The notes beneath the pieces are model-generated. The model ran no database searches. It worked only from the letters and a program-made list of their open reading frames with translations, and was not told the origin of the DNA. This document shows positions 34,784 through 43,017 of a stretch of 64,000 nt of DNA, in pieces (the first letter of the stretch is position 1; every line of letters begins with the position of its first letter). Source of the stretch: Saccharopolyspora hordei (GTDB lineage: Bacteria > Actinomycetota > Actinomycetes > Mycobacteriales > Pseudonocardiaceae); the NCBI RefSeq assembly GCF_013410345.1, contig NZ_JACCFJ010000001.1:186001-250000 (forward strand), in the 5' to 3' direction. Position numbers and translations under genes: made by a program.

Positions 34784-34980
34784 TCACTGGGCCTTCCTGC
34801 TGAGGTGCTCCCACCTCGCCAGTTCGGCCGCGCGAGCGCGGTCGGCCTCCTGGCGCCGCCGAGGACCAGGCACTCCGGCGGTTCCACCAGGTCCACCACC
34901 TCGGCCGACCGGCGCGGGTCGCAGTCCTCCGAGGCGGCCCACCTGCCCTGCACCCACTCGCGCAGCGGCGCGCACGCGCT
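34784..34980 (-). pseudogene. Frameshifted C-terminal gene remnant, unknown family
   Basis: On the minus strand one frame reads REWVQGRWAASEDCDPRRSA and then EVVDLVEPPECLVLGG. After a shift near 34855 the neighbouring frame continues RRQEADRARAAELARWEHLS to a stop at 34784. Both halves have protein-like composition and normal GC bias, whereas neither frame is open across the whole piece. I take it as the tail of a decayed gene. The family is not recognised. The 5' boundary is uncertain because it runs into the TetR remnant on the other strand. Confidence 0.4.
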
Positions 34981-35223
34981 CCACACCGAGGTCAGCAACG
35001 CCCCGGAGCGGCGGTCTACCGCGAGAAGGTGGGAGCGCCGATGCGCGCGACGAAGGAGCGGCTGCGCAGCGGGCAGCGCGCGGGCCGGCTGGCCACCGAC
35101 GCCGACCTGGACCTCGTCGTGGACTTCCTCCACGCGCCGCTGACCCAGCGGTGGCCGAACCGCTCCGGCCCCCTCGACGACGCCTCCGCCGACGCCACCC
35201 TGCGGGCCTTCGGCCCGAGGTGA
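34970..35223 (+). pseudogene. TetR-family regulator, C-terminal remnant
   Basis: The frame ending at 35223 reads AVYREKVGAPMRATKERLRS followed by GRLATDADLDLVVDFLHAPL and TQRW, the classic end of TetR regulators (the DxDLxLxxDxLxGPLxxRW pattern). Just upstream, ALHTEVSNAPE, which fits the preceding TetR helix, lies in a different frame, so a frameshift occurs near 35005. The N-terminal DNA-binding domain is absent. An internal ATG at 35041 could start a 60-residue peptide, but it would lack DNA-binding ability. Confidence 0.55.
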
Positions 35224-35226
35224 CCG

Positions 35227-36141
35227 TCAGGGGCAGTTGACCCACTCCTCGGTGCCGTCGTCGAAGACCTGGCGCTTCCAGATCGGCAGCCGGCGCTTGA
35301 CCTCGTCCACCAGCTCCGAGCAGGCGGTGAAGGCCTGCTTGCGGTGCTCGGCCGCCACCGCGCAGCCCAGCGCCACGTCGCCGATCGCGAGCAGGCCGGT
35401 GCGGTGCGAGACCGCGATCGCGCGCACCCCGTCGAAGCGCTTCGCCACGTCCTGCGCGACCCCGGTGATCACCTCGGAGGCGGTGGGGTGGCCGGTGTAC
35501 TCCAGCTCCCGCACGCCGCGCCCGCCGTCGTGGTCGCGGACCACGCCGCTGAAGGTCACCACCGCGCCCGCCGCGCGGTGCTCCACCGCGCGGGCCAGCT
35601 CGTCGACGTCGATCGGCTGCTCGGTCACGTCGGCGCGCAGCACGTCCGCCGGGGCCCGCTCCGGGGCCACGTGGTCACCGCCGTGCAGCTGGTCGAGGGC
35701 GTGCTCCAGCACCCCGTCCAGCACTCCCAGGCCGTCCTTGACCCCGCCGCGCGAACCCGGCAGGTTCACGACCAGCGTCTTCCCGCTGACCCCGGCCAGT
35801 CCGCGGGAGAGCACCGCGGTCGGCACCTCCGGCAGACCCGCGGAGCGGATCGCGTCGGCCAGCCCGGGGATCGGGTAGTCCAGCACCGCCGCGGTGACCT
35901 CGGGGGTGCGGTCGTTCGGGTTGATCCCGGTGCCGCCGGTGGTGATCACCACGTCCGCGCCGTCGGCGACCGCGCGGCGCAGCTCCTCCCCCACCGGGTC
36001 GCCGTCGGGCACCACGACGGGGTCGGGCACCTCGAAACCGCGGCCGCGCAGCCACTCGACGATCACCGGCCCGGTGCGGTCCGGGTACACCCCGGCCGCG
36101 GCGCGGTTGGACGCGGCGATCACCCGCGCTGTCCTCGTCAT
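35227..36141 (-). CDS. MogA/MoaB - MoaE fusion protein
   Basis: A 304-residue two-domain protein. Residues 1-155 are a MogA/MoaB molybdopterin adenylyltransferase domain (ITTGGTGINPNDRTPEV, LVVNLPGSRGGVKDGL). Residues about 165-304 are MoaE, the large subunit of molybdopterin synthase (TFSGVVRDHDGGRGV, IAVSHRTGLLAIGDV, AAEHRKQAFTACSELVDEVK, PIWKRQVFDDGTEEWV with the catalytic Lys). In M. tuberculosis these are adjacent separate genes, mog and moaE2. ATG 36141 has AGGAGGT at the right distance. MoaD to pair with it is encoded 2 kb away. Confidence 0.92.
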   Translation of the reverse strand: MTRTARVIAASNRAAAGVYPDRTGPVIVEWLRGRGFEVPDPVVVPDGDPVGEELRRAVADGADVVITTGGTGINPNDRTPEVTAAVLDYPIPGLADAIRSAGLPEVPTAVLSRGLAGVSGKTLVVNLPGSRGGVKDGLGVLDGVLEHALDQLHGGDHVAPERAPADVLRADVTEQPIDVDELARAVEHRAAGAVVTFSGVVRDHDGGRGVRELEYTGHPTASEVITGVAQDVAKRFDGVRAIAVSHRTGLLAIGDVALGCAVAAEHRKQAFTACSELVDEVKRRLPIWKRQVFDDGTEEWVNCP

Positions 36142-36218
36142 GGAGACCTCCTGTGTGTTGCGCGCGCCCGGCGACCGGGCCGTCGTCGAGGGAGCTGCTC
36201 CCCGGGGATGATCGCCGG

Positions 36219-36698
36219 TCAGGGCTCGCGGGTCCAGGTGCCGGTCTTGCCGCCTTCCTTGCGCTCCACACGGACCTCGTCGAGCACCGCGGCCGGGTCG
36301 ACGGCCTTGATCATGTCGTGCAGGGCGAGCCCGGCGCCCGCGACCGCGGTGAGCGCCTCCATCTCCACCCCGGTCCGGTCGGTGGTCTTCACCGTCGCGG
36401 TGATCCGCACCTCGGTCTCGCCCAGCTCCAGGTCGACCTTCGTGCCGGTGATCGCGATCGGGTGGCAAAGCGGGATGAGGTCGGGTGTGCGCTTCGCGGC
36501 CATGATGCCCGCGATGCGGGCGGTGGCGAGCGCGTCGCCCTTGGGCAGCCCGTCCCGGCGCAACAGGCCGATCACCTCGGCGGTCGTGCGCACGACGCCG
36601 GTGGCGACGGCCCGGCGGGCGGTGGCCTCCTTCGCGGACACGTCGACCATGCGCGCGGCACCGGCCTGGTCGACGTGCGTGAGCTCTTCCTGCGCCAT
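36219..36698 (-). CDS. moaC: Cyclic pyranopterin monophosphate synthase MoaC
   Basis: A 159-residue enzyme that rearranges the MoaA product to cyclic pyranopterin monophosphate. Family motifs: RMVDVSAKEATARRAVATG, KGDALATARIAGIMAAKRT, DLIPLCHPIAITGTKVDLEL, TDRTGVEMEALTAVAGAGLA (catalytic Lys and Asp region) and LHDMIKAVD. It lies upstream of the MogA-MoaE fusion gene on the same strand, 77 bp apart, so an operon is likely. Together with moaA-moaD it completes the early cofactor pathway. Confidence 0.95.
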   Translation of the reverse strand: MAQEELTHVDQAGAARMVDVSAKEATARRAVATGVVRTTAEVIGLLRRDGLPKGDALATARIAGIMAAKRTPDLIPLCHPIAITGTKVDLELGETEVRITATVKTTDRTGVEMEALTAVAGAGLALHDMIKAVDPAAVLDEVRVERKEGGKTGTWTREP

Positions 36699-36746
36699 GC
36701 GTCGAGCCTAGAGCACCGCGCAGCGGCCCCGGGCTCCGCAGCTAGC

Positions 36747-36796
36747 GGGTCGTGAGCGGGAAGACCGGCTCCAGCCGGTCCACGCACTCACGACCC
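36747..36796. repeat. 50-bp dispersed palindromic repeat, copy 2
   Basis: About 44 of 50 positions match the reverse complement of copy 1 at 8970-9019, with identical outer arms GGGTCGTGAG / CTCACGACCC and a conserved inner GGAGCCGGT. It lies 22 bp downstream of the malic enzyme stop codon, again in terminator position. Confidence 0.8.
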
Positions 36797-36818
36797 ACGC
36801 GACCGCGAGGGGTGGGGG

Positions 36819-38273
36819 TCAGAAGTCGATGTCTTCGGCCATGCTCCAGGGGAGGGAGGAGCCGCCCGCGTGGGCGGGTTCGCCGACCTTGGCCGCCAGC
36901 GCCGCCTTCTTCACCGCGTCGGCCACCGCCGGGGACACCGCCGAGTCGAACACGCTCGGCACGATGAACGAGGCGTTCAGCCGCTCGCCGTCCACCACGT
37001 CCGCGATCGCGTTGGCGGCCGCGATCATCATGTCGTCGGTGATCTGGTGCGCGTGCGCGTCGAGCAGACCGCGGAAGAAGCCCGGGAACGCCAGCACGTT
37101 GTTGATCTGGTTCGGGTAGTCGCTGCGGCCGGTCGCCACGACCTTGGCGTGCTTCTGCGCGTCGAGCGGGTCGATCTCCGGGTCCGGGTTGGCCAGCGCG
37201 AAGACGATGGCGTCGTCGTTCATCGTCGCCACGTCGTCGGCGGACAGCAGGTTCGGCGCGGAGACGCCGATGAAGACGTCGGCGCCGCGCACCGCGTCGG
37301 CGAGGGTGCCGGTGCGGCCCTCCTTGTTGGTGCTCGCGGCGATGGACTGCAGGTTCCGGTCGGTGTCGCCGCGTCCTTCGTGGACGATGCCGTCGACGTC
37401 GACCGCGATGATGTCGGCGGGCGCCTTGTGCTGCAGCAGCCGGATGATCGCCGACCCGGCCGCGCCCACGCCGCACACCACGATGCGGCAGTCGGTGATG
37501 TCCTTGTCCACCACGCGCAGCGCGTTGCGCAGCGCGCCGACCACCACGATCGCGGTGCCGTGCTGGTCGTCGTGGAAGACCGGGATGTCGAGCTTCTCCC
37601 GCAGCCGCGCCTCGATCTCGAAGCAGCGCGGGGCCGCGATGTCCTCCAGGTTGATGCCGCCGTAGACGGGGGCGATGAGCTCGACCGCGCGGATGATCTC
37701 CTCGGTGTCCTGGGTGTCCAGGCACACCGGCCAGGCGTTGACGCCGGCGAACTTCTTGAACAGCGCCGCCTTGCCCTCCATCACCGGCAGCGCCGCCTCC
37801 GGCCCGATGTTGCCCAGGCCGAGCACGGCGGAGCCGTCGGTGACCACCGCGACGGCGTTGCGCTTGACGGTGAGGCGCCGGGCGTCCTCCGGGTTCTCCG
37901 CGATGGCGGTGCACACCCGGGCCACGCCCGGGGTGTAGGCGCGGGACAGGTCGTCGCGGTTGTTCAGGGCGACCCGCGAGCCGACCTCGATCTTGCCGCC
38001 GAGGTGGACCAGGAACGTCCGGTCGGAGATCTTGCGGACCCGCACCCCGGGCAGCCCGCTGAGCACCTCGGCGAGGTCGTTGGCGTGGTCGGCGGACCGC
38101 GCGTTGCAGGTGATGTCCACGACGATGCGGTCGGCGTGCGACTCGACCACGTCGAACGCGGTGATGACCCCGCCTGCGCGACCGACGGCGCTGGTCAGAT
38201 CGCCCGCTGCGGTCGTCGACGGCGGAGCCTCGACGCGCACGGTGATCGAGTAACCCGGACCTGGAACCGGCAT
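36819..38273 (-). CDS. NAD(P)-dependent malic enzyme with N-terminal ACT domain
   Basis: A 484-residue enzyme that decarboxylates malate to pyruvate. Residues 1-80 form an ACT-like regulatory domain ([19 protein letters not shown]). The catalytic part has [16 protein letters not shown] (Tyr), [20 protein letters not shown] with the catalytic Lys, [20 protein letters not shown] with metal-binding Asp, and the dinucleotide loop [34 protein letters not shown] is the C-terminal signature. An ACT domain suggests allosteric control by a small ligand. Cofactor preference (NAD or NADP) cannot be fixed here. Confidence 0.93.
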   Translation of the reverse strand: MPVPGPGYSITVRVEAPPSTTAAGDLTSAVGRAGGVITAFDVVESHADRIVVDITCNARSADHANDLAEVLSGLPGVRVRKISDRTFLVHLGGKIEVGSRVALNNRDDLSRAYTPGVARVCTAIAENPEDARRLTVKRNAVAVVTDGSAVLGLGNIGPEAALPVMEGKAALFKKFAGVNAWPVCLDTQDTEEIIRAVELIAPVYGGINLEDIAAPRCFEIEARLREKLDIPVFHDDQHGTAIVVVGALRNALRVVDKDITDCRIVVCGVGAAGSAIIRLLQHKAPADIIAVDVDGIVHEGRGDTDRNLQSIAASTNKEGRTGTLADAVRGADVFIGVSAPNLLSADDVATMNDDAIVFALANPDPEIDPLDAQKHAKVVATGRSDYPNQINNVLAFPGFFRGLLDAHAHQITDDMMIAAANAIADVVDGERLNASFIVPSVFDSAVSPAVADAVKKAALAAKVGEPAHAGGSSLPWSMAEDIDF

Positions 38274-38487
38274 GGCACACCCCTGTCGAGCGGTACGGCT
38301 GTGGACTTGTGTCGGGTGCCGTTCTCCGGCGGTCGGCCGACCGCCGGAGTGGATCGCTCATCCGGGATGCAAGCCCTTCGGGCCTGCTAAGCGACCGGAA
38401 CTTCACCCAGCACGAAAAATCCTAGAACTTTCGCCTGTGTGATCGACGTCCGGTCCCGTTACCAGCCGGTTGCCCTTGACAGGCGGG

Positions 38488-38667
38488 TCACTTGTTGATG
38501 CGCGTGACCGGGTGGACGTACGGCACGGTGTCCAGCGGGAACGTGGTGCTGCCGAACGGCGACTCCGCGCCTTGCTTGCCGGCCAGGAACTCGCTCACGG
38601 CGTGCTCGCCGTCGCTGACCTTCGGCCACGTCGGGTCGATGCGGTCCTTCTTGGTCTTGCCGGCCAC
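38488..38667 (-). CDS. Small conserved-context protein (Rv0863-like position)
   Basis: A 59-residue basic protein starting at GTG 38667 with GGAGG nine bases upstream. It reads AGKTKKDRIDPTWPKVSDGE, then HAVSEFLAGKQG and FPLDTVPYVHPVTRINK; no domain is recognised. It lies between the Rv0862c-type gene and the moaC operon and faces the same way as moaC, which is also the position and relative orientation of Rv0863 in M. tuberculosis. The homology itself is not demonstrated. Confidence 0.65.
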   Translation of the reverse strand: MAGKTKKDRIDPTWPKVSDGEHAVSEFLAGKQGAESPFGSTTFPLDTVPYVHPVTRINK

Positions 38668-38825
38668 GTCGTCCTCCTGTGCTCTCCGGGCTGACACTCC
38701 AGGTCCAGTTTGCCGGACGCGGTGGTCGACCTCATCCAAGGGTGTGCATGCCCATAGTCCGCGTGCGCTGCGCGACCGGCGTCGACGGGCCCGTCGAGCG
38801 GGGTCCGCTGGGTATCGTGGTGGGG

Positions 38826-41078
38826 ATGTCCCCGCTAGCGGAATGGCTGCGCGCACGCAGCGACGAGGCCCTCGTGGCGCTGCTGCGCGCTCGCCCCGAC
38901 CTCGCGACCCCACCGCCCGCGGACACCTCGGTGCTGGCCACCCGCGTCGGGGTGCGCTCCTCGGTGGCACGGGCCTGCGAAGACCTGGACTCCTTCGCCC
39001 TCTCCACGCTGGAAGCCCTGGTGCTGCTCGACGCCGACCAGGCGCCGGTCACGCTGGAGGCGGTGGCCGGGATGCTGGGCGGTGACATCACCCCGCCGCA
39101 GGCCCGGCGCGCGGTGGACCGGCTGCGCGACCTGGCGCTGGCGTGGGGTGACGACGACGCGCTGGCCGTGCCGCCCGCCGTCCGCGAGGTGCTGCCCACC
39201 TTCCCGGCCGGGCTCGGGCGGCGGGCCGAGCACCTGACCGAGGACGCCGCGAAGGCCGCGCTCGCCGAGCTGGACGAGGAGGAGCGGCGGCTGGTGGACA
39301 AGCTCGCCGCGGGCTCCCCGATCGGCCGGACCAAGGACGCCGCCAAGCAGGTCCCGCTCGAGCGCGCGACGAACCCGGTCCAGCGGATGCTGGCCAAGGG
39401 ACTGCTGCTGCGCCGCGACGCGGAGACCGTGGAACTGCCCCGGCAGCTCGCGCTCGCCGTGCGCGGGGAGCACCCGATGGGCGAGGTCGAGGCGGAGGAA
39501 CCGATCCCGGACCTGACCTCGACCGCGCAGTCCGATGTGGACAGCACCGGCGCCGGTGCGGTGCTGGAGCTGCTGCGGCACCTGGAGGACCTGCTCGGCG
39601 CCTGGGGCGAGGAGCCGCCGGACGTGCTGCGCTCCGGCGGTGTCGGGGTGCGCGAACTCCGCCGCACCGCCAAGGCCATCGAGGTGGACGAGACCCGGCT
39701 CGCGCTGCTCGTGGAGCTGGCCGTCGCGGCGAACCTCATCGCCCACGACGAGTCCGCCGAACCGCAGTGGGTGCCCACCTACCAGTCCGACACCTGGCTG
39801 GCGTCCCCGCCCGAGCAGCGCTGGGCCACGCTGGCGCAGGCCTGGCTGGACCTGCCGCGCCTGCCCGGCCTGATCGGCGCCCGCGACGAGAAGGACCGCC
39901 TGCTCGGCCCGCTGTCGGAGGACCTCCGCCGCCCGCTCGCGCCGAAGGACCGCCGCCGCGTCCTCGACTACCTGGACGAGCTGCCCGGCGGCCACGGGGC
40001 GCGCCCCGACGACGTCGCCGCGGTGCTCGCCTGGCGGGCCCCGCGGCGCGGCGGTCGGCTGCGCGACGACCTGGTGCGCTGGACCCTCGCCGAGGCCACC
40101 ACGCTCGGCGTGGTGGCGCTGCACGCGCTGACCAGCGCCGGGCGCGCGCTGCTCGCCGACGGCCCGGCCGAGGCGGCCCGCCTGCTCGCCGACGCGCTGC
40201 CGGAGCCGCTGGACCACGTGCTGGTGCAGGCCGACCTGACGGTCGTCGCGCCCGGGCGGCTGGAACCGGACCTGGCGGCCGAGATGAAGCTGGTCGCGGA
40301 CGTGGAGTCCGCGGGCAGCGCCACGGTCTACCGGATCAGCGACAGCAGCGTCCGCCGCGCGCTCGACGCCGGCCACACCGCCGACGACCTGCACGCGCTG
40401 TTCCGCACCCGCTCGCGCACCCCGGTGCCGCAGTCGCTGACGTACCTCATCGACGACGTGGCGCGCCGGCACGGGCGGCTGCGCGCGGGCACCGCGGCGG
40501 CCTTCCTGCGCTGCGACGACCCGCTGCTGCTGGCCGAGGTGATGGCCAAGCCGGAGAGCGAGCAGCTGGAGCTGCGCCGCATCGCGCCGACGGTCCTGGT
40601 GAGCCCGCTGCCGCTGGCCGACGTGGTGGAGACCCTGCGCGCGGCCGGGTTCACCCCGGTCGCCGAGGGACCCGACGGCAACGTCCTCGACCTGCGGGAG
40701 AGCGGGCGCCGCGTGCGCGGCAAGAACCGCCCGGCGCCGCCGGCGGGGCTCGCGCGGCCCGGCGACGAGCAGCTCGCGGAGATCGTGGGCCAGCTGCGCG
40801 CGGTGGACCGCGCGGGCACGGCGCGGCGCGGCAGCGCGGTGAGCCCCGAGCGCGGACGTCCCAGCGCGGAGGCGACGCTGCAGCTGTTGCGCGACGCGGC
40901 GCGGGAGCAGCGGAGCGTCTGGCTGGGCTTCGTGGACACGCACGGCGTGCGCAGCGAGCGCGTGGTGCGCCCGGTCACCGTCGGCGGCGGCGTGCTGCAG
41001 GGCGTCGACACCGCGACCGACGAGCTGGGCCGCTTCCCGCTCCACCGCATCATGGCCGTCGCCCTCGTCGAGGACTGA
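38826..41078 (+). CDS. Helicase-associated domain protein (Rv0862c type)
   Basis: A 750-residue protein conserved in actinobacteria. It starts MSPLAEWLRARSDEALVALL, the typical opening of the Rv0862c family. The N-terminal half is a series of winged-helix-like segments. The C-terminal part carries the XPB/Ssl2-type helicase-associated domain with HVLVQADLTVVAPGRLEPDL and VYRISDSSVRRALDAGHTAD. It ends in a WYL-like stretch (QRSVWLGFVDTHGVRSERVV). In mycobacteria it lies beside the XPB helicase (Rv0861c); here that helicase is 15 kb away. It probably helps DNA repair or regulates the helicase, but no activity is proven. Confidence 0.85.
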   Translation: MSPLAEWLRARSDEALVALLRARPDLATPPPADTSVLATRVGVRSSVARACEDLDSFALSTLEALVLLDADQAPVTLEAVAGMLGGDITPPQARRAVDRLRDLALAWGDDDALAVPPAVREVLPTFPAGLGRRAEHLTEDAAKAALAELDEEERRLVDKLAAGSPIGRTKDAAKQVPLERATNPVQRMLAKGLLLRRDAETVELPRQLALAVRGEHPMGEVEAEEPIPDLTSTAQSDVDSTGAGAVLELLRHLEDLLGAWGEEPPDVLRSGGVGVRELRRTAKAIEVDETRLALLVELAVAANLIAHDESAEPQWVPTYQSDTWLASPPEQRWATLAQAWLDLPRLPGLIGARDEKDRLLGPLSEDLRRPLAPKDRRRVLDYLDELPGGHGARPDDVAAVLAWRAPRRGGRLRDDLVRWTLAEATTLGVVALHALTSAGRALLADGPAEAARLLADALPEPLDHVLVQADLTVVAPGRLEPDLAAEMKLVADVESAGSATVYRISDSSVRRALDAGHTADDLHALFRTRSRTPVPQSLTYLIDDVARRHGRLRAGTAAAFLRCDDPLLLAEVMAKPESEQLELRRIAPTVLVSPLPLADVVETLRAAGFTPVAEGPDGNVLDLRESGRRVRGKNRPAPPAGLARPGDEQLAEIVGQLRAVDRAGTARRGSAVSPERGRPSAEATLQLLRDAAREQRSVWLGFVDTHGVRSERVVRPVTVGGGVLQGVDTATDELGRFPLHRIMAVALVED

Positions 41079-41187
41079 CCGAGCGGCACGGGCCGGGCCA
41101 CCGCTCCGGACGGCACTGCCACACCCACCAGCCACCTGCGGGACGCCGGGTCCGAGCAGGACGGCCGCTGTGGGCAGCCTGCGGCGT

Positions 41188-41213
41188 CCACCCGCCCCCT
41201 GGGGGGCTGGTGG
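41188..41213. terminator. Possible bidirectional terminator
   Basis: Imperfect GC-rich hairpin (CCACCCGCCCCC against GGGGGGCTGGTGG) in the 157-bp gap between two convergent genes. Confidence 0.4.
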
Positions 41214-41235
41214 GTGCGCCGTCAGCCGGGGTGGG

Positions 41236-41805
41236 TCAGCGGGTGGCGGCCATGCGCTGGCGCATGGCGTGCTCGACCAGGGTGATCAGGGCCTGCTTGG
41301 TGCTCTCGCGGTTGCGGGCGTCGCAGGTGATCATCGGGACCGAGGGCTCGATGGTCAGCGCCTCCCGGACGTCCTCCATGCGGTGGTGCAGCACCCCGTC
41401 GAAGGTGTTCACCGCCACGATGTAGGGCAGTCCGCGGTCGTCGAAGAAGTCGATGGACCCGAAGGCGTCCGCCAACCGGCGGGTGTCGACCAGGACCACC
41501 GCGCCGATCGCGCCCTTGACCAGGTCGTCCCACATGAACCAGAAGCGGTGCTGGCCCGGGGTGCCGAACAGGTAGAGGATCAGCTCCTCGTCCAGCGACA
41601 CCCGGCCGAAGTCCATCGCGACGGTGGTGGTGACCTTGCCGGGCGTGGCGCTGAGGTCGTCGACCCCGACGCTGGCCTCGGTCATCACCGCTTCCGTGGT
41701 CAGCGGCACGATCTCGGAGACCGAACCGACGAACGTCGTCTTCCCGACGCCGAACCCACCGGCGACCACGATCTTCGTCGAAGTCTTCCGGCCACCCGGC
41801 GTCAT
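41236..41805 (-). CDS. cvnD: Conservon small GTPase CvnD
   Basis: A 189-residue Ras/MglA-like GTPase, the output member of the conservon signalling set. The P-loop is KIVVAGGFGVGKTTFVGSVS, switch regions include TVAMDFGRVSLDEELILYLF, then GTPGQHRFWFMWDDL (DxxG-type region), VNTFDG in place of NKxD and a final helix ending RQRMAATR. It starts at ATG 41805, 7 bp after the cvnC stop. In Streptomyces these proteins associate with CvnA-C at the membrane. Here the four genes lie in order A-B-C-D. Confidence 0.93.
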   Translation of the reverse strand: MTPGGRKTSTKIVVAGGFGVGKTTFVGSVSEIVPLTTEAVMTEASVGVDDLSATPGKVTTTVAMDFGRVSLDEELILYLFGTPGQHRFWFMWDDLVKGAIGAVVLVDTRRLADAFGSIDFFDDRGLPYIVAVNTFDGVLHHRMEDVREALTIEPSVPMITCDARNRESTKQALITLVEHAMRQRMAATR

Positions 41806-41812
41806 GCGGGGA

Positions 41813-42553
41813 TCAGAGCCTGCGAAGCCCACTGAGCACCCTCTCCAAGAACTCCATGGACGGCCGATCACCGACGACCATGCCACTGTCGTGAATCAAG
41901 ACCAGGCCGGTGTCGGCCATGTCGCCGATGAGCACCCGCACCACCCCCAGGGGCAGGCGCAGGTGTGCGGCGACTTCTGCGACCGATCGGGCTTCCACGC
42001 ACAGCTCGGAGATCGAGCGGTGCTCCGACCTGGCCTGGGCCGCCTGCTTGCGACCGCGTTCGCTGGTGGTCACCAGCGTCTCGATAGCAAGATCATAATC
42101 GGTGCGCGTCCGTCCCCTGGTGCGGGCGTACGGCCGCACCAGCGAACCGCTGTCGAGCTCGTCGTCCTCGGCGTCGGCGCTCGGGATGGCCGGCATCGAC
42201 CCGGAGATCGACGGCATGGACTGCGAGATCGGTGCCATCGGCTGCGAGATGGACGGCATCGACTGCGAGATCGGGGACATCGACTGCGAGATCGACGGCA
42301 TCGAAACCGAGGGCGGGCCGCCGCCGTCGGACGGGCGGGGCGCAGCCGGCGGCTCCGCGGACGTGTCGTAGCCAGAACCGAACAGGTCGGCCCCGGGACC
42401 GCCGAACAGCGCCCGGTCGTACTCGCCGTACGACTCGGTGTCCTGCCCGGACTCGTCGTCCACGAGATCGTCCTGCCAGGACTCGGTGCTCAGCCTCTTG
42501 TTGTAGAGGCGGAACAGGTCACCGTCCCAGCTCGGCTCCGAACCGGTGGTCAT
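41813..42553 (-). CDS. cvnC: Conservon protein CvnC (DUF742) with heptapeptide repeats
   Basis: A 246-residue protein. The C-terminal 125 residues are the DUF742 domain (SLVRPYARTRGRTRTDYDLA, SISELCVEARSVAEVAAHLR, LPLGVVRVLIGDMADTGLVL), which has a winged-helix look. The N-terminal half is acidic and disordered, and between residues 84 and 124 it holds six units of about seven residues related to SMPSISQ. CvnC proteins usually lack this repeat. It links the roadblock protein CvnB and the GTPase CvnD in the signalling complex. Confidence 0.9.
   Translation of the reverse strand: MTTGSEPSWDGDLFRLYNKRLSTESWQDDLVDDESGQDTESYGEYDRALFGGPGADLFGSGYDTSAEPPAAPRPSDGGGPPSVSMPSISQSMSPISQSMPSISQPMAPISQSMPSISGSMPAIPSADAEDDELDSGSLVRPYARTRGRTRTDYDLAIETLVTTSERGRKQAAQARSEHRSISELCVEARSVAEVAAHLRLPLGVVRVLIGDMADTGLVLIHDSGMVVGDRPSMEFLERVLSGLRRL
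42182..42304 (-). repeat. 21-bp tandem repeats in cvnC
   Basis: About six 21-bp units encode SMPSISQ, SMSPISQ, SMPSISQ, PMAPISQ, SMPSISG and SMPAIPS. Third-position changes are few, so the array is fairly recent or under constraint, and its copy number may vary by slippage. Confidence 0.85.
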
Positions 42554-42585
42554 CGCGAGCTCCCCTCAGCGTTCTCCTGCCCCAG

Positions 42586-43017
42586 TCACCGGCGCCCCAT
42601 GCCCTGCAGCTGCGCGCGCAGTTCCGGTGTGAGCTGACGCCCGACCCGCTCGACGAGCAGGGTCATCTCGTAGGCGATCAGGCCGATGTCGGCGTTGGGC
42701 GCGGCCAGGACCGCGAGGCAGGAACCGTCGCTGATGGACATCAGGAACAGGTAGCCCTGCTCCATCTCCACGACGGTCTGGGTGACCTCACCGGCTTCGA
42801 AGCAGCGCGCTGCCCCCTGGGTGAGGCTGACCAGACCGGAGGCGACCGCGGAAAGCTGCTCGGCGCGGTCCCGCGGCAATCCCTGTGATCCGGCGAGCAG
42901 CAGGCCGTCCGCAGACACGACCACCGAGTGCGCCACGCCGGGGACCCGACGCACGAAGTCGGTGATCAGCCAACTGAAGCTGTTGCTGCTCATCGGTTGC
43001 TGCACGGACCCGTTCAC
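42586..43017 (-). CDS. cvnB: Conservon roadblock/LC7 protein CvnB
   Basis: A 143-residue roadblock/LC7-domain protein, the likely regulator or exchange factor of the CvnD GTPase. Typical blocks are FSWLITDFVRRVPGVAHSVV, VSADGLLLAGSQGLPRDRAE, QLSAVASGLVSLTQGAARCF, and VEMEQGYLFLMSISDGSCLA. The GTG start 43017 overlaps the cvnA stop (GTGA), giving coupled translation with the kinase-like sensor. A second in-frame ATG eight codons in is also possible. Confidence 0.92.
   Translation of the reverse strand: MNGSVQQPMSSNSFSWLITDFVRRVPGVAHSVVVSADGLLLAGSQGLPRDRAEQLSAVASGLVSLTQGAARCFEAGEVTQTVVEMEQGYLFLMSISDGSCLAVLAAPNADIGLIAYEMTLLVERVGRQLTPELRAQLQGMGRR

Noticed and set aside
42182-42304. Short regular repeats as a possible CRISPR
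   Set aside because: Units of 21 bp are contiguous, have no unique spacers and are in frame inside cvnC.
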